From Haloarcula marismortui ATCC 43049 (GTDB lineage: Archaea > Halobacteriota > Halobacteria > Halobacteriales > Haloarculaceae), in the NCBI RefSeq assembly GCF_000011085.1, contig NC_006395.1, positions 186,001 to 250,000 on the forward strand: 64,000 bases of DNA, in the 5' to 3' direction. This document shows positions 36,556 to 45,896 of this stretch, piece by piece (position 1 is the first letter of the stretch; every line of letters starts with the position of its first letter). Under the pieces are notes generated by a model that saw nothing but the letters and a program-made list of their open reading frames with translations, was not told the origin of the DNA and did not search any database. A program made the position numbers and the translations under genes.

Positions 36556-38061
36556 TCACGCTAACGCATCGAATATTGATTCGAGGTTCTGCTTGACTTC
36601 CCAATTGAAACTAAACATGAGAGCCAGAGCCAGAGCCACATAGACTCCGATACCTACGAGAATTAACAGAATAAACTCCAATACTGGCGCATTAAGAGTC
36701 ACCGTCTGATAGACGTAGGTCACTGCGGCTGCCATCCCAAGACTTGCCACCAGTGGATACGAAACCTCTCTGAGGACCCGAACCGGAGACGTTCCGACAG
36801 TCCGGGCAATAAGGTAGGTGTCTATCGGCATCATCGGGAAGATATAGATGCCCGTAATGACGGCTGCGGTACCCTCAATACCATACATCATCGTGGTCGG
36901 GTAGATGAATATCGCAATAAGGGTCACGCGTACAGCGGAGAGCTTGGCGATATAGTCAGGTCGCCCGACCGCCTTCCAGACCGGTCCCATCGTTGCACCC
37001 ATTGAACGCAATAGCCCATAGATAGCCAGCAACTGCATTACTGGTATCATCGGCTGCCATTCAGGGGTAAAAAACGCCTCGACGAACGCGGGTGCGACTG
37101 CTGCGATACCCATCGCTGCTGGGAATGAAGCCAATGTGGTCATTCTAAGCGTCTGGAAGTATCCGGACCGCAGCTTCTCGATATCATTCTGTACTTTCGA
37201 ATACGCCGAAAACGTCACACTTGAGATTGTCTGTGTGATTTCGGTCGCTGGCGCGTTTGAAAGCCGGTAGGCGAGTTGGTAAAACCCCAGTGCACTTGCC
37301 ATGAGCGCCCAGCCGACAAACGCATCATCCCCTCTACTGTACAGGAAATATAGGATCGAGTTGGCCGTAACCCATTTGCCGAAACTGTAACGTTTCTTTG
37401 CAACATCAAGGTCAAACGAAGGCCATGGCCGGTACCCGTCTGCGATATATGAGACGAGAAACCGGGCGGCGTCGCCGGCGATGAATCCGATTGCCAGTGC
37501 ATAGACGGTTGGCTTATACAGAGCTATGCCTACGGTGACGACGAAGTATGCCACCGCGCCGCTAACTCTGTAGACGAACTCTTTGTGGAAATCTAGACTC
37601 TTCTGGAAATAGACGACAGCAGGGTTTCGTAACCCGACAATAAACGGCGAAAGGGCGATGACTCGAAACAGATCGGTCGCCGCAGGTTCGTTGAACAACG
37701 ATGCAATAAATGGGGCCCCAAGGAACAGGATCACGGCGATTACGGTCCCCCTGGCTGTCTCGATTGTCCAGGCCGTGTTGAGTTCGTCGTCGACGTTGTC
37801 CTCCTCGGCCTGTATCAGAGCGGACTTGATGCCCAACTCGGAGAACTTTTTGAGTGAGGAGAGTGTTAACAGCGCTATCCCCATCAACCCGAATGCACGC
37901 GGGGACAACAGTGAAGCAACGATGACTAGCAATAGCAACTCTAGCCCCCGTTCAGTGACGTTCATTATGCCAACCCAAACGCCACTCTTCACAGCCTGCT
38001 CCATAACATCATCACTGGCCGGGAGCAGCCGCTTTATCAGTCGTTTCAGTTTATCTAGCAT
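36556..38061 (-). CDS. Wzx-type lipopolysaccharide/oligosaccharide flippase
   Basis: A 501-residue protein with 12-14 membrane spans across its length and the polysaccharide-export MATE-superfamily pattern: SGVWVGIMNVTERGLELLLLVIVASLLSPRAFG at the start, GIKSALIQAE after the second span and the FSAYSKVQND loop midway. It would move a lipid-linked oligosaccharide from the cytoplasmic to the outer face. It is the only flippase in the locus, which makes it the probable exit step for the glycan built by the surrounding glycosyltransferases. Confidence 0.88.
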   Translation of the reverse strand: MLDKLKRLIKRLLPASDDVMEQAVKSGVWVGIMNVTERGLELLLLVIVASLLSPRAFGLMGIALLTLSSLKKFSELGIKSALIQAEEDNVDDELNTAWTIETARGTVIAVILFLGAPFIASLFNEPAATDLFRVIALSPFIVGLRNPAVVYFQKSLDFHKEFVYRVSGAVAYFVVTVGIALYKPTVYALAIGFIAGDAARFLVSYIADGYRPWPSFDLDVAKKRYSFGKWVTANSILYFLYSRGDDAFVGWALMASALGFYQLAYRLSNAPATEITQTISSVTFSAYSKVQNDIEKLRSGYFQTLRMTTLASFPAAMGIAAVAPAFVEAFFTPEWQPMIPVMQLLAIYGLLRSMGATMGPVWKAVGRPDYIAKLSAVRVTLIAIFIYPTTMMYGIEGTAAVITGIYIFPMMPIDTYLIARTVGTSPVRVLREVSYPLVASLGMAAAVTYVYQTVTLNAPVLEFILLILVGIGVYVALALALMFSFNWEVKQNLESIFDALA

Positions 38062-38298
38062 TGTCGCTTAAACTCTCTGCCACGTATGTGATGAGCCAGA
38101 TCATCAGGCCGATTGACCGACACCAGTTCGTTCTTCCGACTCAATACTCTGTATTGCTGTGCCTGCATAGGCTCTCCGTTGCTACATACTTTGGATACCA
38201 TCTGTTTGTTATGGGCGGGGTAACCGTGACGCAGCCGAACTATCAGGGTGTATCCCGACACCTCTTCTCAGTGTCCAACTGTTTGAGTGGACTGGGAT

Positions 38299-39435
38299 TT
38301 ACTGTTTGTCAGCAGTGAGTACTTGTCCGCTTTCGACCATCGATTCCAGCGGGTTGTCATCAATTTCCAGTGGGAAATCGACTTGTCCGCACCGCCGGGC
38401 GGACTCCCAGCACCCGAATATAAGCTCCGTTGCCTGCAGTGCGTTGTCAGCTGAGAGTTCAGGTTCACGGCCTGTGGCAAGTGCGTCGACGGTGTCCGCT
38501 ATGGCACGGTCAATATAGCTTTCAGGCCTCGCGTTTTCTACAGTGGCTCCCGGTATGTGAGCGCTGATCTTCTGCTTTGCAGCGTCGAATATTGTCTCGT
38601 TGGGACCATGTACGTCCTCTCCATCAGTGTCGAGTGTTGTCCAGCTGTTGCCAGTCCGGACCCGTAGCGGAACCTCGCCACCGATTTCTATCATTCCGTC
38701 TGAGCCCAGCAGCCGCATATGACAGTCGACAATACCACCGTCCCCTGTCGATGCAAGCCCATTGACACCGTTCGTATACCGCCATTGTGCGATGGCCTGA
38801 TTCTCGTTGTGGGCCCCAAACTGCACGTTTTCCTCGCTGTATTCGATCCCAGCCATCACCCATTTCGACATCGTCTGGTCAGTGAAGTACCCACAGAGGT
38901 CAAACAGGTGTGACCCATAGTCGAATAGATTTTTTCCACCGAGTTCAATTCGCTCCAACGAGCCTATTTTCCCGTCTTCAAGCAGCGACTTGGCCTTCCG
39001 GAACGGCTTTCCGAACCGCCGTTGATGATTAAACGTAAGCTGGATACCAGCCCGCTTACAGGCCGATGCCATTTTTTGACAGTCCTCCCATCTCGTTGCC
39101 ATCGGCTTTTCGCAATGGATGGCGTCCATTACCCCACTCTCAGCACACGTCATCACGACAGGTGCGTGGATGTGGGGCGGCACGCAGACGCTGACAATGT
39201 CGGGCTTGACAGCATCGAGCATTTTCTCAGTGTCCGTGTAGACGTTCCCATCCGGGAGATTCCATCGTTCGCCGAAGTTCTCTGCATTCTCCGGGACGAC
39301 GTCAGCACAGGCGGTGAGTTTACACGAATCTAGCCGTTTGTACGCGCCTGCGTGTCTGTATGCCATTGCGAACCCGTCGGTATCCGGGTCGTCCGGATCT
39401 GCACCGGTCCCAATGACTGCGACAGTGTAAGTCAT
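38299..39435 (-). CDS. Gfo/Idh/MocA-family oxidoreductase
   Basis: A 378-residue protein from the ATG at 39435; the ATG at 39462 would add nine residues before the Rossmann strand. VAVIGTGADPDDPD is the nucleotide-binding turn, the catalytic family motif is HCEKPMA, and FNHQRRFGKPFRKAK lies at the substrate side. Members act as NAD(P)-dependent sugar or nucleotide-sugar dehydrogenases. In a glycan locus it likely makes a modified sugar (for example a 3-keto or amino-sugar precursor), but the substrate is not evident. Confidence 0.82.
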   Translation of the reverse strand: MTYTVAVIGTGADPDDPDTDGFAMAYRHAGAYKRLDSCKLTACADVVPENAENFGERWNLPDGNVYTDTEKMLDAVKPDIVSVCVPPHIHAPVVMTCAESGVMDAIHCEKPMATRWEDCQKMASACKRAGIQLTFNHQRRFGKPFRKAKSLLEDGKIGSLERIELGGKNLFDYGSHLFDLCGYFTDQTMSKWVMAGIEYSEENVQFGAHNENQAIAQWRYTNGVNGLASTGDGGIVDCHMRLLGSDGMIEIGGEVPLRVRTGNSWTTLDTDGEDVHGPNETIFDAAKQKISAHIPGATVENARPESYIDRAIADTVDALATGREPELSADNALQATELIFGCWESARRCGQVDFPLEIDDNPLESMVESGQVLTADKQ

Positions 39436-39963
39436 CGATGGAAGGTGGGATAGTAGCCTCAATAGTAGTAACCTCGTACTGATTTACTCAGGCAGTCCCC
39501 ACCGACTGCCTGCTCTCTCAATCCTACCGTGACAATCTATCCGAAACTTCGGTATCATTCTACCAGAGAAAGGTATAAGCGCCATCTCGTCTGGTTTTAG
39601 CACACGAACGGTGTATTATATGACTCTTAACCACTCCGATTCTGGTGAATTCCAAGCAGGACAACCGGATGTCCAACTAACTACCCATTCACCCGTGGAC
39701 TGACCACAGTCGATGCTTGGCTGAATATACGAAGCCCGGCAAAACCAATTGAGATTTAATTTCGGGATGTCTTCATATCTACCGTCGGTGAGTTCGTACC
39801 CAAATCACAAGGAGGTCAATAGGTGGGATATGCTGCAGCATGATTGACGGTATGGCCTGTTTACTAAAACGGTCTCCGTCATTGGATTCCTGGTAACGAT
39901 GGACCAAAATAGTCGCCGACAAAGCGTAGCTACGGTCGCGAAGAGGACTATCTCACTGTACTG
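39436..39963. other. Intergenic region before the small Gly-Tyr-tailed gene
   Basis: About 0.53 kb, AT-rich, with no coherent frame, repeat or RNA gene. It should hold promoters for the two divergent genes at its ends. Confidence 0.4.
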
Positions 39964-40137
39964 ATGTCTTCAGATGAAAAGACCAAGGAAATGCAGCCGG
40001 AGCAGGCGACTCGACGGACTATTCTGGCCCTCGTTGCGACTGGACTCTCGTTTGGTGCTGCAGTGCTGATGAAGCGGGAGATGCTGTATCGTGGGTACGG
40101 TGAGGATGGCTATGGTGAACAGGGCTTCGGCGAGTAA
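39964..40137 (+). CDS. 57-residue membrane protein with a Gly-Tyr-rich tail
   Basis: An ATG at 39964 opens 57 codons ending at TAA 40135-40137. The protein has a charged N-terminus, one hydrophobic span (TILALVATGLSFGAAVLM) and the tail YRGYGEDGYGEQGFGE. Codon use and acidic charge fit haloarchaea. The tail resembles the GYGMGGYGGTQ end of the CBM6 lipoprotein at 32403-34697, and both lie in the same surface-glycan region. It may be a small partner or receptor for such tails; this is speculative. It is too short for many ORF callers. Confidence 0.65.
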   Translation: MSSDEKTKEMQPEQATRRTILALVATGLSFGAAVLMKREMLYRGYGEDGYGEQGFGE

Positions 40138-40233
40138 CTAGTGAATCTCTGCCAACTTTCTCTAACGAAAGAGTTGTGACCAGCAGCTGCTAGCTTGTCT
40201 AAATTCGGAGCACCGAAGCAACACAGAGTAACG

Positions 40234-41040
40234 TTATCCTGATCGTTCTGGAGATTGTGAAGGTCGATCAATATCCGGTACCCCGCCCCTGCCTTCTTCG
40301 TGGTGGGTGTGATCGAGGAATCCTCGAAGACGCCCAGCTGTCTTTGCAACAGTACTACCCGCTTCTATCATGGTCGCTACTGGGGTTATTCTGACGTAAT
40401 TCAGCGGGTCAAATGTCTCACAGAAAATGTTCTTGAGCTGATCCGCTCGTGAGACGTTACACTTTGACCAGTAGTACGGACTCTTCGTTTCGAGTTTATA
40501 CTGTTTCTTCCAGTAGTCGGTAATAGATGACGCGTATGGATGGTCGACAACGAGTTCGGGATCGTATCGAATATCAAACTCGCTTCTGACTCGCCTGGCG
40601 AGTTCTTTTTCTTCGTGACCCCACCCCATTTCTTCGTCCCACCCACCGACGGTCTTGAACACGTCTCTATGGACGCCCATATTACACCCCCAGAAGTGAT
40701 CGACGTAGCAAGGGTCGCCCCCCCAGTCGTAATGGGCGGTGAAATGGCGGGCAAACACATCATCTACCGGGTGGATGGTTCGACCGGCGTACGCCGCCTC
40801 TGTTTCGAGGACATCGTTGGCTTTTTCAAGATATCCTGGCTGGGGTCGAGAATCGTCATCGAGAAACACTATCTTGTCGCTTGAAGATTGTCTGATCCCC
40901 TCATTACGGGCTCTGGTCACCGGGCTCTTATCACATACGATAACCTCAAAGTCATCGAACGTCTGGTCTTCGAGGCACTGTATCGCTTCAATCTCATCTC
41001 GCGGCTTCAATGTCGCGATGACAACGCTGACCGATACCAT
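40234..41040 (-). CDS. Family 2 glycosyltransferase
   Basis: A 268-residue GT2 enzyme from the ATG at 41040; the frame extends to 41118 but only the shorter form starts directly before VSVSVVIATLKPRDEIEAI. Motifs are VIVCDKSPVTRARNEGI, the DxD-type IVFLDDDSRPQPGYL, and the acceptor-side VGGWDEEMGWGHEEKELARRV with the ED-like catalytic region. It ends with a polar tail. It belongs to the surface-glycan locus and is followed downstream by the small Gly-Tyr-tailed gene in convergent orientation. Confidence 0.85.
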   Translation of the reverse strand: MVSVSVVIATLKPRDEIEAIQCLEDQTFDDFEVIVCDKSPVTRARNEGIRQSSSDKIVFLDDDSRPQPGYLEKANDVLETEAAYAGRTIHPVDDVFARHFTAHYDWGGDPCYVDHFWGCNMGVHRDVFKTVGGWDEEMGWGHEEKELARRVRSEFDIRYDPELVVDHPYASSITDYWKKQYKLETKSPYYWSKCNVSRADQLKNIFCETFDPLNYVRITPVATMIEAGSTVAKTAGRLRGFLDHTHHEEGRGGVPDIDRPSQSPERSG

Positions 41041-41127
41041 GTAATTCCTTCTATCAACTTGCTCTTGCCTCGAAGATATTAGTATATCCCACCTGTCATT
41101 AGTAGGCAAGGCATTCACCCGTCTGGC

Positions 41128-41403
41128 CTACGTCGGCATGGCTGCAATGACTGCCTGTACCCACGATACAACTCCGTAAATGAACACCACAAACCCACCC
41201 ATGGAAACCCAGCGTAGTCGCCTGTGATTTTTCGGTCGGGCGCCATCTGGTTTGCTGAGCTCGACCGCAAAAAGAAAGCCTGCGTAGCTGAGCAGGTAAT
41301 ACAACAACAGGTTCCAACGACCGATAAATATCATTCCTCCCAACGCTAACAATAGCCAGACGACAAAAATCCCCACAAACTGTCGGGCCCATCCAGCGCA
41401 CAT
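41128..41403 (-). CDS. Small membrane protein, unknown
   Basis: A 91-residue protein from the ATG at 41403 (an ATG at 41409 would add two residues). Three hydrophobic segments (FVGIFVVWLLLALGGMIFIG; LLLYYLLSYAGFLFAVEL; MGGFVVFIYGVVSWVQAVIA) are separated by short loops with a basic RPKNHRRLRW segment. No family is recognised. It lies just upstream of the GT2 gene on the same strand. Confidence 0.6.
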   Translation of the reverse strand: MCAGWARQFVGIFVVWLLLALGGMIFIGRWNLLLYYLLSYAGFLFAVELSKPDGARPKNHRRLRWVSMGGFVVFIYGVVSWVQAVIAAMPT

Positions 41404-41812
41404 AGCCAAGTCAATACACGTCTTCCTGTTTTGTTATGCTACTACTAGAGCGTACTATCGGACGATAATCTGAATGGTGCTTGTAATGACAGTCACCGTA
41501 TCGGCAACTGTCGACACACAATGTTCCAACCGGGAGCCCCGTCAATGAGCCACAGGAAGATTGCTACTGATAGGAGCAGTACTTCGAAAACAATTGCACA
41601 AATAGCGCTGGGATTCGCCATTGACTCACGGCCACTAAACAAGGAAGGTGGGGGGCAACGGGGTAGAAACCTATGCCTGGGGATGACTCAGATATGATTG
41701 TTCCACATACCCATTCTGTGGTAAGGTAATGTGTATCCAATGTTGAGAGCGCTATGTAGCTAGCTGACAGGTACTTTCATAGCCACATCAGTTATCATCC
41801 GTACTGATGGAT
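41404..41812. other. Intergenic region, nothing recognised
   Basis: About 0.41 kb, AT-rich, without a coherent frame or repeat. Confidence 0.4.
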
Positions 41813-42568
41813 CTATCGAGAGATGTTCCCACCACCAGAGGCTAGGGTGGCCGTTTCTTCTGCAAGACGCTGCTCTGCAGCATCCCTGTTTTCAGGATAT
41901 CCAACGTCGACACGCCACCCATTGAGACGAACGGCGTCGATTGTTCTTCCGCTGTCCATCAGTAAATCAATGGCATCGCTGAGTTCGTACTCGCCGCGAT
42001 CAGAGGGTTGAACAAGGCTACAAGCTTTGAATATTGCCGGCGAAAACGTGTAAAAGCCGGTCATGACCAGATTAGATGGCGGATCGTCCGGCTTCTCTAC
42101 GACATCCGTTATTTCACCGTATTTATTGGTCACGCAAACGCCATATCTAGACGCTTCGTTTTTCGGAACCTCCTCTACCAGAAACGCGCAGTCGACGCGT
42201 TGTTCCTGTTGTCGTTGCACGACTGTGTCGAGGTTCCCCCGAAACACATTGTCTCCCAGCATCAACATAAAATCGTGTTCAATTTTCGGCTCGGCCTGTA
42301 ACAAGGCGTGCGCTAGCCCAGCAGGCTCCTCCTGATGGACGTATGTTACCGGGACACCATCGTACGAGCTACCGTAATAGTCGATAATCTGCTGTTGACG
42401 ATATCCGACGACGATAACAAACTCATCTGCATCAAGTGAAATAAGTTCGTCAAGGCAATGAGTCAGAAGCGGTTTTCCGTCTACCTCAACTAACGCTTTC
42501 GGGAGGTCATCAGTCAGTGGCTGAAGTCGTGTTCCCTTCCCGGCTGCGAGAACTACTGCTTTCATCAC
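41813..42568 (-). CDS. Sugar-1-phosphate nucleotidyltransferase (AglF/RmlA-like)
   Basis: A 251-residue enzyme, the short form typical of archaeal glucose-1-phosphate uridylyl- or thymidylyltransferases. The activation loop reads VVLAAGKGTRLQPLTDDLPKALVEV (residues 4-28), the product-site motif is LMLGDNVFRG, and VVEKPDDPPSNLVMTGFY follows. It joins a sugar 1-phosphate to UTP or dTTP to give the nucleotide sugar used by the glycosyltransferases nearby. The base specificity is not readable; AglF in Haloferax uses UTP and glucose 1-phosphate. Confidence 0.87.
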   Translation of the reverse strand: MMKAVVLAAGKGTRLQPLTDDLPKALVEVDGKPLLTHCLDELISLDADEFVIVVGYRQQQIIDYYGSSYDGVPVTYVHQEEPAGLAHALLQAEPKIEHDFMLMLGDNVFRGNLDTVVQRQQEQRVDCAFLVEEVPKNEASRYGVCVTNKYGEITDVVEKPDDPPSNLVMTGFYTFSPAIFKACSLVQPSDRGEYELSDAIDLLMDSGRTIDAVRLNGWRVDVGYPENRDAAEQRLAEETATLASGGGNISR

Positions 42569-42668
42569 TCACACGCTTTCCCAGATGCCACATTGTAATA
42601 TTGCTACTAATCGGAACCTGCCATCGGTAGGCGAACCGCACATTCTTTCGGCTAGTCACGCTGTTCAG

Positions 42669-42869
42669 CTATCGGCGTAGATCTCGAAGTGAATCCGAGT
42701 GAATAACAATGAACTCTTCTTCACCGAGTTGCGACTCATGCTCCGGCAAAAATATCAACTGTGAATCAGTCGAGGATTTGACAACGGTGAGTTCCTCCAT
42801 CTCGTAGCCCAGGTCTGATTCCCAGTCTGGGTCCGTCGCTACTTCTTCCCACTCCTCTGAGGTCATCAT
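42669..42869 (-). CDS. Small acidic protein, unknown
   Basis: A 66-residue protein starting MMTSEEWEEVATDPDWESDLGYE; the second ATG at 42866 is an equal candidate start. It is very acidic and has a compact alternating pattern (LTVVKSSTDSQLIFLPEHE, then EFIVIHSDSLRDL). Its composition and the DPDWESDLGYE motif look like conserved haloarchaeal small proteins, but no function is known to me. Confidence 0.55.
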   Translation of the reverse strand: MMTSEEWEEVATDPDWESDLGYEMEELTVVKSSTDSQLIFLPEHESQLGEEEFIVIHSDSLRDLRR

Positions 42870-44087
42870 TCAGCTGCCACTCCATTCAAACATCCTGACC
42901 TTGACAGACTCAACCACCTGTATGTAAACCACGAATTCTGACCCCGCCCCCAAAGCCCTAATCTCAGATTAAGACGATGTTTAAACTTCCTCTCTACTGC
43001 GCTGACATTGAGCATATCTCGGAAAGGAGTAATTACTATATTAAAGATTGCGCCCCTATACACAGCACTTCTTTGCCATTTACAATTAATTTACTTACCA
43101 ACTCATTCTATGAATTTGTGCCTATCAAAATCTCTGAAAACAGACTAATTCCTGATGGTAGGGTTAAATTACTTTAATATTCGATAGGACTTCACTGGAC
43201 AATGACATTGTTTTACGATGTATATGAGAAATGAACGCTGAGCGAAGCCACAGATTCACCATCGGAGCAGGATGAATCAAATACCTTCAGGCACATTTGC
43301 ATCAATACCATCCTGTATCTGCGGCTCCCCGTCTACGATCCTATACTTACTTCTTGGATCGTTACGCCCGAAGCTCGAAACCGATGGAGCCCTCTCAAAT
43401 GCCATTACGAACCTTAGCCCTCCTCGACATCTGAGCTATATGATCAGCTACCACCGTTCCACGTCCGTCTGGGGTGGTAAGCTCCGCCATGCCAGAATAA
43501 CACGACTATAACAATACACCCCTGCGGTTTAGACACTGATGGAGAGGGCAGTTACCCGACACCCACAACACCGGCCCAATCCTTACCACCCCCCTCAGGG
43601 ACGCTCGTGCCCTGTATAGTCGCTGTCGACTCGGATCGCTCTCTCCACTTTGACAGTGAGCCGGAGCGGCTTCGGTCACACCGTTCTTTCCGGCTCATTC
43701 CGGTCTCGACTTTTTAACTATGACAACTGGATTCTAACCCTTTGCTAATGATTCACTGATTCTCCTGACTAACTGTTGAGATACTGCTGACCCTTCTCGA
43801 GTTAAATTGTGTGATGGGAAAGCCTAGATGTCCAGTAGACACTGTACCAGAAGTCATGACCGAGAAACGGGCATTATGATATCATTCAGATATTCACCTA
43901 GAAGTTGGCTATAGGAGTGCTTATCGAGTAGCTATAATCATCGAAATTCTGGGAGTTTATAACAAATATATGATGGCTCGACACCAGTATCCCTCAGCAC
44001 ATGGATAACTAGCAGGTGTCCAGAAGAAGCCGACTACCTCATATATGAACTCAATTACTAAACTGTAACAGTTAGACGTAGCGGTGT
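42870..44087. other. Long gap with AT-rich and GC-rich islands, no confident gene
   Basis: About 1.2 kb. The part at 42960-43190 is strikingly AT-rich and contains a 66-codon plus-strand frame (42977-43177) with many Asn, Ile, Ser and Tyr and no haloarchaeal acidity. The part at 43520-43710 is GC-rich without an acidic frame and ends in TTTTTAACTAT on the plus strand. Remaining sequence has scattered stops. This looks like a site of insertion and decay, but no element was identified. Confidence 0.4.
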
Positions 44088-44207
44088 ATGCCGGAACATA
44101 TCTCCGACAGCGAAATGGAACGGATTTCGGAATTCGCGAGCACTCCGATGTACAAACGGTCGCCCGACCAGTTACTGCCGGATGGTGCGGCCGACGACGA
44201 AGAATAA
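44088..44207 (+). CDS. 39-residue acidic small protein
   Basis: An ATG at 44088 opens 39 codons ending TAA at 44205-44207. The product (MPEHISDSEMERISEFASTP at its start, DDEE at its end) is acidic, helical at first, with a YKRSPDQLLPD segment, which suits a conserved haloarchaeal micro-protein. A stem-loop follows the stop immediately, as expected for a transcribed unit. It was missed by ORF calling because of its length. No function is known. Confidence 0.5.
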   Translation: MPEHISDSEMERISEFASTPMYKRSPDQLLPDGAADDEE

Positions 44208-44208
44208 C

Positions 44209-44225
44209 ACACCCCTGGGGGGTGT
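44209..44225. terminator. Stem-loop between convergent genes
   Basis: ACACCCC (44209-44215) pairs perfectly with GGGGTGT (44219-44225) around a 3-nt loop, followed by TTCTC. It lies between the 39-codon gene and the convergent DUF7344 gene, so it may terminate both. Confidence 0.5.
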
Positions 44226-44249
44226 TTCTCAGTCAGCATACAATCCCAC

Positions 44250-44804
44250 TCACGGCTCACCGATATCAAAGGACTTGTTGTTTTCCCCTCGCCGTCTGGA
44301 GACCCCGTGAGTAATAGAAAGCACGAGAAACGAACTTATGACGACTAGTCCGATAATTAATGGACTAATCGCACTGAGTGGAGGCACACCGACGATTGCT
44401 GCTATGAGTAAAACGGCGTTCAACAGGGCCACAGCGCCATAGTACTGATACCATTTTGACTCGTTATCGCCATTGCTGATGAATGGTTCAACTTCTGGAG
44501 CATCCTCTCGAAGAGCTATCTCACCCGTATCAGCGTCATAGGTTATTAGCCCTGCCTCTTGGAGCTTTGGAGCATGAGTCTGATACAGCGAGACGTACAC
44601 CCGCTTTCGCGCCTGTGAAGAGAGTTCTTCGACGGTTGTATCGTTTTCCCACGCAGCCAGCTCCTCAGCTAAATCGGTTAGCTGGACTGGCTCTATTTGC
44701 TGGCGTAGATAGTACAGTGTATATCGACGCCTAGAGCTGCTGAGGATATCGAACATTTGGTCGCGTGAGAGCTCTGGTTCTTCCTCTACCATCGATCCAC
44801 TCAT
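44250..44804 (-). CDS. DUF7344-type winged-helix regulator with two membrane spans
   Basis: A 184-residue protein with the same architecture as the one at 12299-12934. The winged helix spans about residues 15-95: MFDILSSSRRRYTLYYLRQ...SQARKRVYVSLYQTHAPKLQEAGLITYDADTGEIAL. Two C-terminal spans follow (GAVALLNAVLLIAAIVGV; SPLIIGLVVISSFLVLSITHG). The (R/Q)ARKRVY(V)SLYQTHxPKL motif is common to both. The paralogues border the surface-glycan region on either side. A TATA-like CATATATAC sits upstream near 44848-44860. Confidence 0.82.
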   Translation of the reverse strand: MSGSMVEEEPELSRDQMFDILSSSRRRYTLYYLRQQIEPVQLTDLAEELAAWENDTTVEELSSQARKRVYVSLYQTHAPKLQEAGLITYDADTGEIALREDAPEVEPFISNGDNESKWYQYYGAVALLNAVLLIAAIVGVPPLSAISPLIIGLVVISSFLVLSITHGVSRRRGENNKSFDIGEP

Positions 44805-45563
44805 GACCTCGGTTGCTGCGTTGGTTTATGTTCAGGCCGCGAGAGCGACATATATACACGAAACCCGGGGTACCGTTTTGTTACACCCCCGTTACCCTCT
44901 AATTCCCGAGTAAGAAGTAGCTACTTGAATGGCGTACTGGGCTTTTGTCTTTCACCGTCGGGTCACAGTCGGTATCTAATCCCTGTGTTTCTGATGTGGA
45001 AGTATTGACAGTACTACACGAATCCCTCACAACAGCAGAGAATAAATAAAAATAGATATGCAGGCGAAAGCGCAGTACGGTGAGTTATTGTCCGATCCGA
45101 TATAAGTCGCGGTGTCACACTACTAAACTCTGGGTCTACTTCTACTAGTATATGTACAAACATTAGCACTACGCTATCGGATTCTAATGAGGATAGACGG
45201 AAACTACGTAGTGTCTTATTAATAATATATCCTAGTTATACGATATTGGCTCTGTCAGTTGATTTACCAAGTCACCGAGTGGGGATTTGGCGAGGCCAGT
45301 CTGAAAGCACAGCCGCACCTGTGATAGTAATCTCAAGAATAGTCTGGCCTAACCTCTGTGAAATCTGGAGTAGTTCAGTCCGTAATAGGATATATCGCCA
45401 ACTATCGAGCTAAGAGCGTGACTGCTCAATATTCTTTTTCAAATTCGGATATCCTCTTCTGCGGCTACTGTACTGCTCTCCCGCTCGTCTTGCTGGCGTG
45501 CTCTCTTGCCGGAGGCTCTTCATCATTTCCTCAATTAAGAACTAGTAGGAAGTTGATAGCCGA
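44805..45563. other. AT-rich intergenic region, nothing recognised
   Basis: About 0.76 kb. A 93-codon plus-strand frame (45358-45639) overlaps the HalOD1 gene antisense and has no family resemblance. No other feature was recognised. Confidence 0.4.
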
Positions 45564-45827
45564 TTACGTGGGCGTGATCTCGATTGTCTCGCTGTCTCGA
45601 ATCCGAATGGTGTACCCACTGTATGTGAAACTGATCTGAATGTCGTCGGTGGACTGCCCTGCGACAAGTGTGTCGAGGGCATCCGGGTCGATTTGATTAT
45701 ACAGCGGCGGGAGACTAGTTTCCGTTACGGATTCTTTAGCTGCTATAGCGGTAACAATCGCTTCACTCGGTGATTCGTACTGGTTTGCCCAAAAGACCGT
45801 TTCTGTCTCGTTCCACTCCAAACTCAT
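45564..45827 (-). CDS. HalOD1 output-domain protein
   Basis: An 87-residue single-domain protein. It follows the HalOD1 order: SPSEAIVTAIAAKESVTETSLPPLYNQIDPDALDTLV and a C-terminal hairpin ISFTYSGYTIRIRDSETIEI. It is a stand-alone copy, like that at 2348-2710. It lies 69 bp after the stop of the large receiver/GAF/HTH-10 gene on the same strand... that is, just downstream in transcription order, so it may be co-transcribed with that sensor-regulator and form its output partner; this is an inference from position. Confidence 0.8.
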   Translation of the reverse strand: MSLEWNETETVFWANQYESPSEAIVTAIAAKESVTETSLPPLYNQIDPDALDTLVAGQSTDDIQISFTYSGYTIRIRDSETIEITPT

Positions 45828-45896
45828 TGTTCTTTGTATGAACCACTCCCGTATCAGGATATACTCTATCAGACTAGCAAACTCAGATAACAGACG

